NCBI RefSeq assembly: GCF_947489565.1
Contig: NZ_CANLEA010000005.1
Coordinates: 1 to 64,000 of the forward strand
Length of the DNA stretch: 64,000 bases
DNA from: an uncultured Kordia sp.
Lineage (GTDB): Bacteria; Bacteroidota; Bacteroidia; Flavobacteriales; Flavobacteriaceae
Direction of reading: 5' to 3'
Shown here: positions 32,313-40,042 of the stretch, piece after piece
Position numbering within the stretch: the stretch's first letter is position 1
Layout of the letters: each line of letters opens with the position of its first letter
The notes under the pieces: model-generated
Seen by the model: the letters and a program-made list of their open reading frames with translations, nothing else
The model's database searches: none
Told to the model about the DNA's origin: nothing
Program-made: the position numbers and the translations under genes

Positions 32313-34115
32313 TTATTTTCTTCTAGATCTTCCTCTAAATTTGTCGTTTCCGCCATCGCTTCTACGACGTCTTCCGCCATCATTTGAAGAAGATTTGTTT
32401 TCGCTTCTACGACCTCTTCTGCGATCTCCGCCACCGTTTCCGCCGTTTCCGCCATCTCTACGTCTTCTTCCGCCGCCGCCATCTCTACGACGTCGTCCAC
32501 CGCCACCGCCACCGGTATTGGTAGATTCTTCTACATTTACAAAACGTCCGTCTACTTTAAAATCGGTAAAGTGAGCTAAAACTTTCTCTTTTTTATCATT
32601 ATCAGTGTTGAAGAATGAAAAACTTTCTTTAACATCCACTTTGTATACATCATCACGTCCTAAGCTTAAAGTTTCTTTTAAGAAATCTTTTAAACGCATC
32701 CAATCGTATCCATCTTTCGATCCAACATTGATAAAGTAACGTGTACTATGTTCGTTACTTCCGCCACGAGATGAGCTTTCTTCACTGCTACCTTTTGGCT
32801 GATTTAGGTCACGCTTGTTTCTATAATAATTATAGAATCTATTAAATTCTACAGAAACCATACGCTTTATTAAATCTTCTTTAGAAGTATCTTCAAAGAT
32901 TTCCATGATTTTAGGTAGATATTCATCTACTTGCTCATTTGCTTGTGTATTGTGAATTTTGTTTGCTAAATGAAACAACTGAATTTGGCAAATTTCAATT
33001 CCTGTTGGAATATTTTTTTGTTCAAATTTCTTTTGAATTTTACGTTCAACCGATTTGATTTTACGCATTTCACTTTTTGTAACAATGACCATAGAAACTC
33101 CCGATTTTCCAGCTCTACCTGTACGACCACTTCGGTGTGTATAGGTTTCTACTTCATCAGGAAGTTGGTAGTTAATTACGTGTGTAATATCGTCTACATC
33201 AATTCCACGTGCAGCAACATCGGTTGCAACAAGCATTTGAATTTGACGTGTACGGAACGATTTCATCACCAAATCACGTTGGTTCTGACTTAAATCTCCG
33301 TGTAAAGCACCAGCGCTATAACCATCTTCGATTAACTTTTCTGCAACACTTTGCGTATCACGTTTTGTTCTACAAAAAACTACTGAAAAGATATCTGGAT
33401 TTGCATCAGCTAAACGTTTTAACGCTAAATAACGATCACGACCACTTACAGCATAGAATTCATGACGAACTGTGTCTGAACCAGAGTTACGCGATCCGAC
33501 AGTAATTTCCTGTGGATTGTGCATAAATTTCTTGGCAATCACAGAAACTTCTTTTGGCATAGTAGCCGAGAATAACCAAGTACTTTTATCGTCTGGTGTG
33601 TGCGATAGGATCGAAGTAATATCTTCATAGAATCCCATGTTCAACATTTCATCAGCTTCATCAAGCACACAATATTCAATCTTTGTAATGTCAACCATAC
33701 GACGATTGATCATATCTTGCATACGCCCAGGTGTTGCTACAACTATTTGTGCACCTTTCTTTACTTGTTTTGCTTGATCTGTAATACTTGCACCTCCATA
33801 AATAGCGACAACATTGATGTTCTCGTATTTAGAATAGTTTTTTAATTCGTTTGTAATTTGCAAACATAATTCACGCGTAGGCGATAAAATCAATCCTTGT
33901 GTGGTGCGACTGTCTGCATTTATTTTTTGGATTAATGGGAAACCGAAGGCAGCTGTTTTACCAGTTCCTGTTTGGGCAAGTGCCACAATATCAGTTTCTT
34001 CATTTAATAAAATTGGAATTGCTTTTTCTTGAACTTCACTTGGCGTTTCAAAGCCCATGTCTTGAATAGCGCGCAATAGCGAATCTTGAAGACCTAATTC
34101 TTCAAATTTTGTCAT
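32313..34115 (-). CDS. deaD: DEAD-box ATP-dependent RNA helicase, CsdA-like
   Basis: 600 residues. Motifs: Q motif region LGLQDSLLRAIQDMGFETPSEVQ (two parts), AQTGTGKT (I), PTRELC (Ia), DEADEM (II), SATMP (III), ARGIDVDDI (V), HRSGRTGRAG (VI). A DbpA-like RNA-binding domain follows near 460-535, and the tail is rich in Gly/Arg and Ser (about 535-600). It unwinds structured RNA, probably in ribosome assembly and cold adaptation. The predicted 5' leader is about 115 nt, long enough for regulation. Confidence 0.95.
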   Translation of the reverse strand: MTKFEELGLQDSLLRAIQDMGFETPSEVQEKAIPILLNEETDIVALAQTGTGKTAAFGFPLIQKINADSRTTQGLILSPTRELCLQITNELKNYSKYENINVVAIYGGASITDQAKQVKKGAQIVVATPGRMQDMINRRMVDITKIEYCVLDEADEMLNMGFYEDITSILSHTPDDKSTWLFSATMPKEVSVIAKKFMHNPQEITVGSRNSGSDTVRHEFYAVSGRDRYLALKRLADANPDIFSVVFCRTKRDTQSVAEKLIEDGYSAGALHGDLSQNQRDLVMKSFRTRQIQMLVATDVAARGIDVDDITHVINYQLPDEVETYTHRSGRTGRAGKSGVSMVIVTKSEMRKIKSVERKIQKKFEQKNIPTGIEICQIQLFHLANKIHNTQANEQVDEYLPKIMEIFEDTSKEDLIKRMVSVEFNRFYNYYRNKRDLNQPKGSSEESSSRGGSNEHSTRYFINVGSKDGYDWMRLKDFLKETLSLGRDDVYKVDVKESFSFFNTDNDKKEKVLAHFTDFKVDGRFVNVEESTNTGGGGGGRRRRDGGGGRRRRDGGNGGNGGGDRRRGRRSENKSSSNDGGRRRRSDGGNDKFRGRSRRK

Positions 34116-34237
34116 ACTGTAATTTTAAAAGGTTCGTACAGCTTCATGCTGTGTTGAGAAGTTACATGGAGCGTTACGACCTATAATAAAATACCCTGAC
34201 GCTGCATAACTTCATCTCGCTCTGAGATTTCAAGGCG

Positions 34238-34245
34238 CAAAGGTA
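34238..34245 (-). promoter_or_regulatory. -7 element of the DEAD-box helicase promoter
   Basis: TACCTTTG on the minus strand matches TAnnTTTG. The -33 region is poor. The start of transcription near 34233 would leave a leader of about 115 bases before the ATG at 34115. Confidence 0.55.
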
Positions 34246-34317
34246 GTGTTTTATTTTTAATAAATCACTATTGTTGTAATTTGCTGATTTCTAATGGTTT
34301 TTGGTGAAAATGAATCC

Positions 34318-34471
34318 TTACTTTGAATTTGTTAGCTGTACTTTTAGCTGTGGATAATCGATACCAAATACTTTTTCGTTTTTAAAAGGAATTTTTAGGG
34401 TGTCTTTTTGGTTGAAAGGAATCCAGATTTCGAGTTCGTCAAGAGTTTTGAGATTGATTATACTTTTGTGT
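34318..34471 (-). pseudogene. Possible remnant reading frame between rdgB and deaD
   Basis: Past the stop of the pyrophosphatase gene, the +2 frame stays open and reads INLKTLDELEIWIPF, then QKDTLKIPFKNEKVFGIDYP and a stop at 34318-34320. It looks protein-like, like the C-terminus of some enzyme, but has no start of its own. It may be a decayed gene end or chance. The rest of 34116-34457 holds only the helicase leader and promoter. Confidence 0.25.
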
Positions 34472-35036
34472 TCAAAAAACCAATCAATTTTTGTACCGCT
34501 TTTCCACGATGTCCCACACGATTTTTTTCTTCTAAAGATATTTGAGCAAATGTTTCTGTAAATCCGTCCGCCATAAAAATTGGATCGTATCCAAAACCTT
34601 TGTCACCACGTTTTTCTTTGATAATAGTTCCTTTGCAAATTCCTGGAAATGTATGCTGTTCTCCATTTAAAATTAATGCGACTACGGTTTTAAACTGTGC
34701 AGAACGATCTTCTTTATCTTCCAATCCAGTTAGCAATTTATTCATATTATCATCGGCATTTCGTTGCGGACCTGCGTAACGTGCAGAAAAAACACCTGGT
34801 TCACCATTCAAAGCATGTACTTCTAATCCTGTATCGTCTGCAAAGCAATCGTAGCCGTAATGTTCTTTGACGTATTGTGCTTTTTGAATAGCGTTGCCTT
34901 CAATAGTAGGTTGTGTTTCAGGAATATCTTCATTACAATGAATGTCCTTCAAACTTAAAATAGTGATATGACTTGGTAATAACGACTGTACTTCGTTGAC
35001 TTTATTTTGGTTGTTGGTGGCAAATACGAGTTTCAT
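34458..35036 (-). CDS. rdgB: Non-canonical purine NTP pyrophosphatase (ITPase, RdgB/HAM1)
   Basis: 192 residues. MKLVFATNNQNKVNEVQ, DIPETQPTIEGNAIQKA, FADDTGLEVHALNGEPGVFSAR (in two pieces) and KGFGYDPIFM are the HAM1 signatures. It removes dITP/XTP from the nucleotide pool. It starts 13 bases after rlmH, same strand, so probably one operon. Confidence 0.95.
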   Translation of the reverse strand: MKLVFATNNQNKVNEVQSLLPSHITILSLKDIHCNEDIPETQPTIEGNAIQKAQYVKEHYGYDCFADDTGLEVHALNGEPGVFSARYAGPQRNADDNMNKLLTGLEDKEDRSAQFKTVVALILNGEQHTFPGICKGTIIKEKRGDKGFGYDPIFMADGFTETFAQISLEEKNRVGHRGKAVQKLIGFLNTKV

Positions 35037-35049
35037 GTAATATTATTTT

Positions 35050-35523
35050 TTATCGATGATGATACGGTTCATTTCGTAAAATAGTAAAGGCTCTATACAA
35101 TTGCTCTACGACAAACAAACGTACCATTTGGTGTGAAAATGTCATTTTGGATAAGGATATTTTACCTTGAGCTTTCGCGTAAACGTTCTCAGAGAAACCA
35201 TATGGTCCACCAATAACGAATACCAAGGTTTTAATCCCTGAATTCATGCGCTTCTGTAAATAAGTTGAAAATTCTACGGAAGAAAACTGCTTTCCATTTT
35301 CATCTAACAACACCAACATATCGGAAGAAGACAGTTTTTTTAGAATCAATTCGCCTTCCTTTTCCTTTTGTTGCGCTTCGCTTAAATTTTTGGTGTTTTT
35401 CAAATCGGGAATAATTTCCAAATCGAATTTAATATAATGCGATAAACGCTTTACATACTGATCTATCAATTGTTGCAATTGTTTATCGTCAGTTCTTCCA
35501 ATGGCGAGCAACTTCAAATTCAT
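35050..35523 (-). CDS. rlmH: 23S rRNA (pseudouridine1915-N3)-methyltransferase
   Basis: 157 residues, the standard length for RlmH. VFVIGGPYGFSENVYAKAQGKISLSKMTFSHQMVRLFVVEQLYRA (read in parts) is the SPOUT knot, ending in EPYHHR, the conserved C-terminus. It methylates m3-psi1915 in helix 69 of 23S rRNA. Confidence 0.97.
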   Translation of the reverse strand: MNLKLLAIGRTDDKQLQQLIDQYVKRLSHYIKFDLEIIPDLKNTKNLSEAQQKEKEGELILKKLSSSDMLVLLDENGKQFSSVEFSTYLQKRMNSGIKTLVFVIGGPYGFSENVYAKAQGKISLSKMTFSHQMVRLFVVEQLYRAFTILRNEPYHHR

Positions 35524-35687
35524 GCCGCAAAAATAAAGGAATTTTTAAGAAATTATACATGCATGTTTTTTTGTGAAAAATCAGTAGCTGAAAAATATAC
35601 TTTATATGTATACAAACAAAGGTTTAGCCGTAAACCGAAACCATAATATTTTCTTACTTTTCTTTCATAACCAAAAAACTTTTAATC

Positions 35688-35837
35688 ATGAAAAAAAAGA
35701 AATTACAATCGTTAAAACTCAATAAAAAAACAATCTCAAAAGCAAATGCTATTGTAGTAAGAGGTGGAGGACCTTCAGCTCCTCAATCAGATTGTGTGTC
35801 ACATTGTTTAGGATGGGAATGTCACGATCATAAATAA
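35688..35837 (+). CDS. Orphan lanthipeptide-like precursor peptide, Cys-rich
   Basis: 49 residues. The leader is MKKKKLQSLKLNKKTIS, then KANAIVVRGG. The core starts GPSAPQSDC and continues VSHCLGWECHDHK, with three Cys and two Ser. The leader shares LKLNKK[ST]IS with the peptide at 31077, whereas the cores differ. It is followed by its own terminator and has no modification gene next to it. The gene lies in the 470-base gap between rlmH and nadC. Confidence 0.78.
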   Translation: MKKKKLQSLKLNKKTISKANAIVVRGGGPSAPQSDCVSHCLGWECHDHK

Positions 35838-35885
35838 ACTTCCTTAGTTTATTATTTGATGATAGCATAATTTTCAAGAGTATAA

Positions 35886-35914
35886 AAGCATTATCTTCTT
35901 AGGTAATGCTTATT
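35886..35914 (+). terminator. Terminator after Cys-rich precursor
   Basis: AAGCATTA (35886-35893) pairs with TAATGCTT (35904-35911), followed by an AT-rich run. Confidence 0.75.
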
Positions 35915-35996
35915 TATTTTCAATAATTCTATCATACATTTTGGATATACAATATAAACTTCGCAATTTTGAAATAAATACTATTTAGCATAAAAC

Positions 35997-36857
35997 ATGA
36001 TTTCAGAGACGCAATTTCAAAAAGAATTAGAATTAATTATAGCAAACGCTATTAGAGAAGATGTTGGCGACGGCGACCACAGTTCACTAGCATGCATTCC
36101 CGATACAGCGACAGGAAAAGCAAAATTATTAGTAAAAGACGAAGGTATTATTGCAGGTATTGAGTTTGCCAAAATGGTCTTTAACTATGTCGATCCAGCA
36201 ATGGAAGTAGAAACGCTTATTGAAGATGGAAGCACTGTAAAATATGGTGATATCGCGTTTTATGTAACTGGAAAATCACAATCTATTTTAAAAGCGGAAC
36301 GTTTGGTGTTGAATGCTATGCAGCGTATGAGCGCCATTGCAACCAAAACAAATATGTTTGTGCAATTATTAGAAGGAACAGGAACAAAAATTTTGGATAC
36401 ACGTAAAACAACACCAGGAATTAGAGCGCTTGAAAAATGGGCTGTAAAAATTGGTGGTGGTGTCAATCATCGTTTTGCGCTGTATGATATGGTCATGTTA
36501 AAAGACAATCATATTGATTTTTGTGGTGGAATTACACAAGCAATCACACAAACAAAAACATACTTACAAGAAAACGAATTGGATTTAAAAATCATTGTGG
36601 AAGCACGTGATTTGGATGAAATTGCTGAAATATTAAAAACGGATGGTGTGTATAGAATTCTGATTGATAACTTTAATTATGAAGATACACGAAAAGCTGT
36701 AGAAATGATTGGCGATCAATGTTTGACGGAATCTTCTGGTGGAATCAACGAAAAAACCATTCGCGAATATGCACTTTGTGGTGTAGATTATATTTCTTCG
36801 GGTGCATTAACGCATTCGGTATACAATTTAGATTTAAGTTTAAAAGCCGTTGAATAA
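35997..36857 (+). CDS. nadC: Nicotinate-nucleotide pyrophosphorylase (carboxylating)
   Basis: 286 residues. It converts quinolinate and PRPP to nicotinate mononucleotide. Typical segments: IREDVGDGDHSSLA, LNAMQRMSAIATKT, LDTRKTTPGIRALEKWAV, GGGVNHRFALYDMVMLKDNH and ESSGGINEKTIREYA. The stop overlaps the next start by one base (the A of TAATG), so the two are coupled. Confidence 0.96.
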   Translation: MISETQFQKELELIIANAIREDVGDGDHSSLACIPDTATGKAKLLVKDEGIIAGIEFAKMVFNYVDPAMEVETLIEDGSTVKYGDIAFYVTGKSQSILKAERLVLNAMQRMSAIATKTNMFVQLLEGTGTKILDTRKTTPGIRALEKWAVKIGGGVNHRFALYDMVMLKDNHIDFCGGITQAITQTKTYLQENELDLKIIVEARDLDEIAEILKTDGVYRILIDNFNYEDTRKAVEMIGDQCLTESSGGINEKTIREYALCGVDYISSGALTHSVYNLDLSLKAVE

Positions 36858-37780
36858 TGTCTAAAGACATCGAAGACAAACTTGACAAAATTCCAATCAT
36901 CAATGTATTGGTGATGTTATTCAAGAAAGTAAAACTTCCTGGACTCAAAGGTTTGTCTTTGTATGACTTGTTAGAAATGTACATCGTTGGTATCATCAAC
37001 GGGACATTAACAGCGCGGGCAGCTGCCATTGCCTTTAGTTTTTTTATGGCAATATTTCCATCGTTGCTATTCTTTTTGAATCTACTTCCGTATGTGCCAA
37101 TCGATAATTTTCAAGCTAACTTTGTAGAAACCATTACTTCAGTGCTTCCGGAAGAATCAGGAGTATTTCTTGATGGAATTATTGTAGATATTGTAAACAA
37201 CAAGCGTGGTGGATTGCTGTCTTCCACATTTTTTCTCTCCATATTCTTAATGGCAAATGGAGTAGGAGCAATTTTTGGTGGATTTGAAAACTCTTATCAT
37301 GTGCATGAAAAACGGAATTTCTTCAAGCAATATCTATATTCTTTAAGTGTCGGTTTGCTTTTGGCATTGTTGTTGATTTTTACCATAGTCGTATTGGGAT
37401 ATCTAGAAATATATATCAGTCATTTGAGCAATGAATCGCTTGAAAATGTAGGAACTGGTATCAATATTCTGCGATACGTATTCTTAATTAGTATGATATA
37501 TATGGGAATAGCAATCTTATATTATTTTGGTACAGTTCGAGGAAAAGTGGCAAGATTCTTTTCGCTAGGTGCTTTATTTACAACCGTACTCATCATATTG
37601 ACATCGTATTTATTTGGAATTTATATTGCTAATTTTTCTCAATACAATCAACTATATGGTTCTATAGGAGCATTGTTGATTTTAATGATGTATATCTGGT
37701 TGAATGCTAATATTTTATTGCTCGGATTTGAGTTAAATGCTTCACTAGATATGCTAAAGAACAAAAATGAAGCTGCTTAA
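36857..37780 (+). CDS. YihY/BrkB-family inner-membrane protein
   Basis: 307 residues with six or seven membrane segments. ARAAAIAFSFFMAIFPSLLFF near 54-74, GGLLSSTFFLSIFLMANGV and YGSIGALLILMMYIWLNANILLLGFELNA are conserved family blocks. It was once thought to be RNase BN; the true function remains uncertain. Translationally coupled to nadC. Confidence 0.92.
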   Translation: MSKDIEDKLDKIPIINVLVMLFKKVKLPGLKGLSLYDLLEMYIVGIINGTLTARAAAIAFSFFMAIFPSLLFFLNLLPYVPIDNFQANFVETITSVLPEESGVFLDGIIVDIVNNKRGGLLSSTFFLSIFLMANGVGAIFGGFENSYHVHEKRNFFKQYLYSLSVGLLLALLLIFTIVVLGYLEIYISHLSNESLENVGTGINILRYVFLISMIYMGIAILYYFGTVRGKVARFFSLGALFTTVLIILTSYLFGIYIANFSQYNQLYGSIGALLILMMYIWLNANILLLGFELNASLDMLKNKNEAA

Positions 37781-37848
37781 ATTTATTATGTTTGCATAAT
37801 AAAAAGTAGTATATTACGAACGAAAATTATAAATAAACCCAATAGAAA

Positions 37849-38418
37849 ATGAAAAAGACAATTTATGCGTTTATCGCTTTTTTAATCGTAGGAATCGGTG
37901 CTGCAACTGCGCAACATGAAGTAGGATCGGCAACATTACCAGATACAGTTACATTTGAAGGTCAAGAGCTTATGTATAATGGCGCTGGTGTACGTAAAAA
38001 GGCATGGTTTAAATTATATTCAGGAGGATTGTACTTGCAACAAAAATCAAGTAATGCGTATGATATTAGAACTGCAGATGAGTCAATGGCTATTAAATTA
38101 CACATTACATCTGGTATGATTTCTAGTAAAAAAATGATCAATGCTGTTAATGATGGTTTCGATAAATCTACAAAAGGAAATACAGCACCAATTGCTAACA
38201 AAATAGAGACTTTCAAAGGTTTCTTTAGCGATGAAATTAATGACGGTGATATTTTTGATATTGTATATTTAAAAGACAAAGGTGTTATTGTATACAAAAA
38301 CGGTACTGAAAAAGGAGTAATTCCTGGATACGAATTCAAAAAAGCACTTTTCGGAATCTGGTTAGGAATGAAACCAGCAGATAAAAAACTTAAAAACGGA
38401 ATGTTAGGAAATAACTAA
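37849..38418 (+). CDS. Chalcone-isomerase-family secreted protein
   Basis: 189 residues with signal peptide ending ATAQH. EVGSATLPDTVTFEGQELMYNGAGVRKKAWFKLYSGGLYL (in two parts) is the typical opening of the bacterial chalcone isomerase-like family, which more likely binds lipids or fatty acids than flavonoids. It precedes the DUF2147 gene by 12 bases. Confidence 0.88.
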   Translation: MKKTIYAFIAFLIVGIGAATAQHEVGSATLPDTVTFEGQELMYNGAGVRKKAWFKLYSGGLYLQQKSSNAYDIRTADESMAIKLHITSGMISSKKMINAVNDGFDKSTKGNTAPIANKIETFKGFFSDEINDGDIFDIVYLKDKGVIVYKNGTEKGVIPGYEFKKALFGIWLGMKPADKKLKNGMLGNN

Positions 38419-38430
38419 TCCTAATTATTG

Positions 38431-38865
38431 ATGAGCAAAAAAACAGTATACATATACATACTATTACTATTCTTTGGTTTGCAAATGAGTGTTGCGCAAA
38501 GTGTTGTTGGTAAATGGAAAACCATTGACGACGAAACTGGTGAAGCAAAATCAATTGTAGAAATCTACCAACAAAATGGAAAGATTTACGGAAAAGTAGT
38601 AGATATTATCGATGCTTCAAAACGTGACGGACTTTGCGAAAAATGTAAAGGAAGTCGAAAAAATAAACCCGTTTTAGGAATGAAGATTATCGATGGATTA
38701 ACCAAGGATGATGATGAATATTCAGATGGAAAAATTCTAGATCCTGAAAAAGGAAAAGAATATAAATGTAAAATCTGGCTCGATACTGACGATAAAAATA
38801 AACTATATGTGCGTGGTTATGTCGCGTTTTTTTACCGAACTCAAAATTGGTATCGCGTGAACTAA
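38431..38865 (+). CDS. DUF2147 domain-containing secreted protein
   Basis: 144 residues from ATG at 38431. The signal peptide ends MSVAQS. VVGKWKTIDDETGEAKSIVEIYQQNGKIYGKV (in parts), a CEKCKG pair and YVRGYVAFFYRTQNWYRV define DUF2147, a lipocalin-like small domain. It is likely co-transcribed with the chalcone-isomerase-like gene. Confidence 0.9.
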   Translation: MSKKTVYIYILLLFFGLQMSVAQSVVGKWKTIDDETGEAKSIVEIYQQNGKIYGKVVDIIDASKRDGLCEKCKGSRKNKPVLGMKIIDGLTKDDDEYSDGKILDPEKGKEYKCKIWLDTDDKNKLYVRGYVAFFYRTQNWYRVN

Positions 38866-38884
38866 TCACATAAAACATACATAA

Positions 38885-38917
38885 AAAAACCACTCTGAAA
38901 AAGGAGTGGTTTTTTTA
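38885..38917 (+). terminator. Terminator
   Basis: AAAACCACTC, loop, GAGTGGTTTTTTT directly before the next promoter. Confidence 0.88.
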
Positions 38918-38928
38918 TGCAAAGTATG

Positions 38929-38936
38929 TACCTTTG
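38929..38936 (+). promoter_or_regulatory. -7 element with leaderless start
   Basis: TACCTTTG lies four bases before the ATG at 38941. The -33 box is poor. The same word pattern AAAGTATGTACCTTT occurs before priA at 40025-40037. Confidence 0.55.
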
Positions 38937-38940
38937 AATT

Positions 38941-40011
38941 ATGATATTTACCAAAAAAATAGGACTATTATTTCTATATATAGTTTTTGTAAACCTTTCT
39001 TTCGGACAAGAAAAACCTCCTGTTGTTATTGAAGAAATTGAAGAGTTGCCAGCAGAAGAAATAAAAGCTGATGCTAAACATGCTTCGAACGATAAAAAAA
39101 GACAATCCAAAAGACCAGCATCTTCATACAATACTTTTCGTTATGAGTTTGTGCAAAACGGAAATGAAATTATTTATGTTTCCATTAAAAATGAAGCGAA
39201 ACAAGCTCAAGAAACCATAGAAGTTATTCCTGTAAAAAATGTGGATGGTATAAATGTTTTACCATATAATTTTGGTTATGAATATCACAGAGCAAAATCA
39301 CATGAATATGATATAGAACGTCATTACCATGAAAACTATCTCGTATACAAATACCGAAAAAAATACGGTTTGATACTAGATGCAGACATAATTTCTGCAA
39401 AATTTGATACAATAGGCAAACCTTATTTACTGCGCTGCGAAAAACCAATGATGTTGGTGGCGAAGAAGAAACAAGGAAAATATCAATGGGGAATTGTAAA
39501 GTCAGATGGGAACTTTTTGCTTCCTATGGAATATGACGAAATCATAATACCTCTGGAAATGGATACATCAATGAATTCTTATGAAGATGATCGTAAGAAA
39601 CAAAACAAGTTGTGGAATGATTCAAATGCAGGATTATATTCAGATGGTTTATATCACAATCAAAAAATAATTGTCAAAAAAAATGATAAATACGGTTTGT
39701 TCAATGCGAATGGAGAAGTAGCGTTAGATCTTATATATGATAATATTGAAGTTGATAATTTTTTGGGAGTATATACTTTGCAAAAAGATAATGAATCAGG
39801 ATTTTTAATAGCGGAATATAAAAAAATAGGCGTGTGGGGAACTAATAAAATTATCGAGAAAAATACAAATGTGAATGAATACCTAAAAGTTTTTCCAACA
39901 AAAGACTATCAAATTTTTATAAAAGAAGGATTGATTTACATAAAATATAATACAGGAATCATAAGTAAAATAGATCATCATGCACTTATGAAAATGATCA
40001 AAGAGAACTAA
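38941..40011 (+). CDS. Secreted WG-repeat-like protein
   Basis: 356 residues with signal peptide ending SFGQE. Proline/glutamate/lysine-rich region to residue 60. Several WG-type units follow: YGLILDADIISAKFDTIGKP, YQWGIVKSDGNFLLPMEYDEI, YGLFNANGEVALDLIYDNIEV. These repeats form beta-structures, probably extracytoplasmic. Function unknown. The mRNA seems leaderless. Confidence 0.82.
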   Translation: MIFTKKIGLLFLYIVFVNLSFGQEKPPVVIEEIEELPAEEIKADAKHASNDKKRQSKRPASSYNTFRYEFVQNGNEIIYVSIKNEAKQAQETIEVIPVKNVDGINVLPYNFGYEYHRAKSHEYDIERHYHENYLVYKYRKKYGLILDADIISAKFDTIGKPYLLRCEKPMMLVAKKKQGKYQWGIVKSDGNFLLPMEYDEIIIPLEMDTSMNSYEDDRKKQNKLWNDSNAGLYSDGLYHNQKIIVKKNDKYGLFNANGEVALDLIYDNIEVDNFLGVYTLQKDNESGFLIAEYKKIGVWGTNKIIEKNTNVNEYLKVFPTKDYQIFIKEGLIYIKYNTGIISKIDHHALMKMIKEN

Positions 40012-40030
40012 ATCTTTTCTTTAAAGTATG

Positions 40031-40038
40031 TACCTTTA
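40031..40038 (+). promoter_or_regulatory. -7-like element before priA, leaderless start
   Basis: TACCTTTA, with A for the usual final G, four bases before the ATG at 40043. The context AAAGTATGTACCTTT is identical to that at 38923-38935. Confidence 0.45.
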
Positions 40039-40042
40039 AACC

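Noticed and set aside
32288-32574. Repetitive open frames on both strands at the end of deaD
   Set aside because: They are shadows of the Gly/Arg-rich tail of the helicase.
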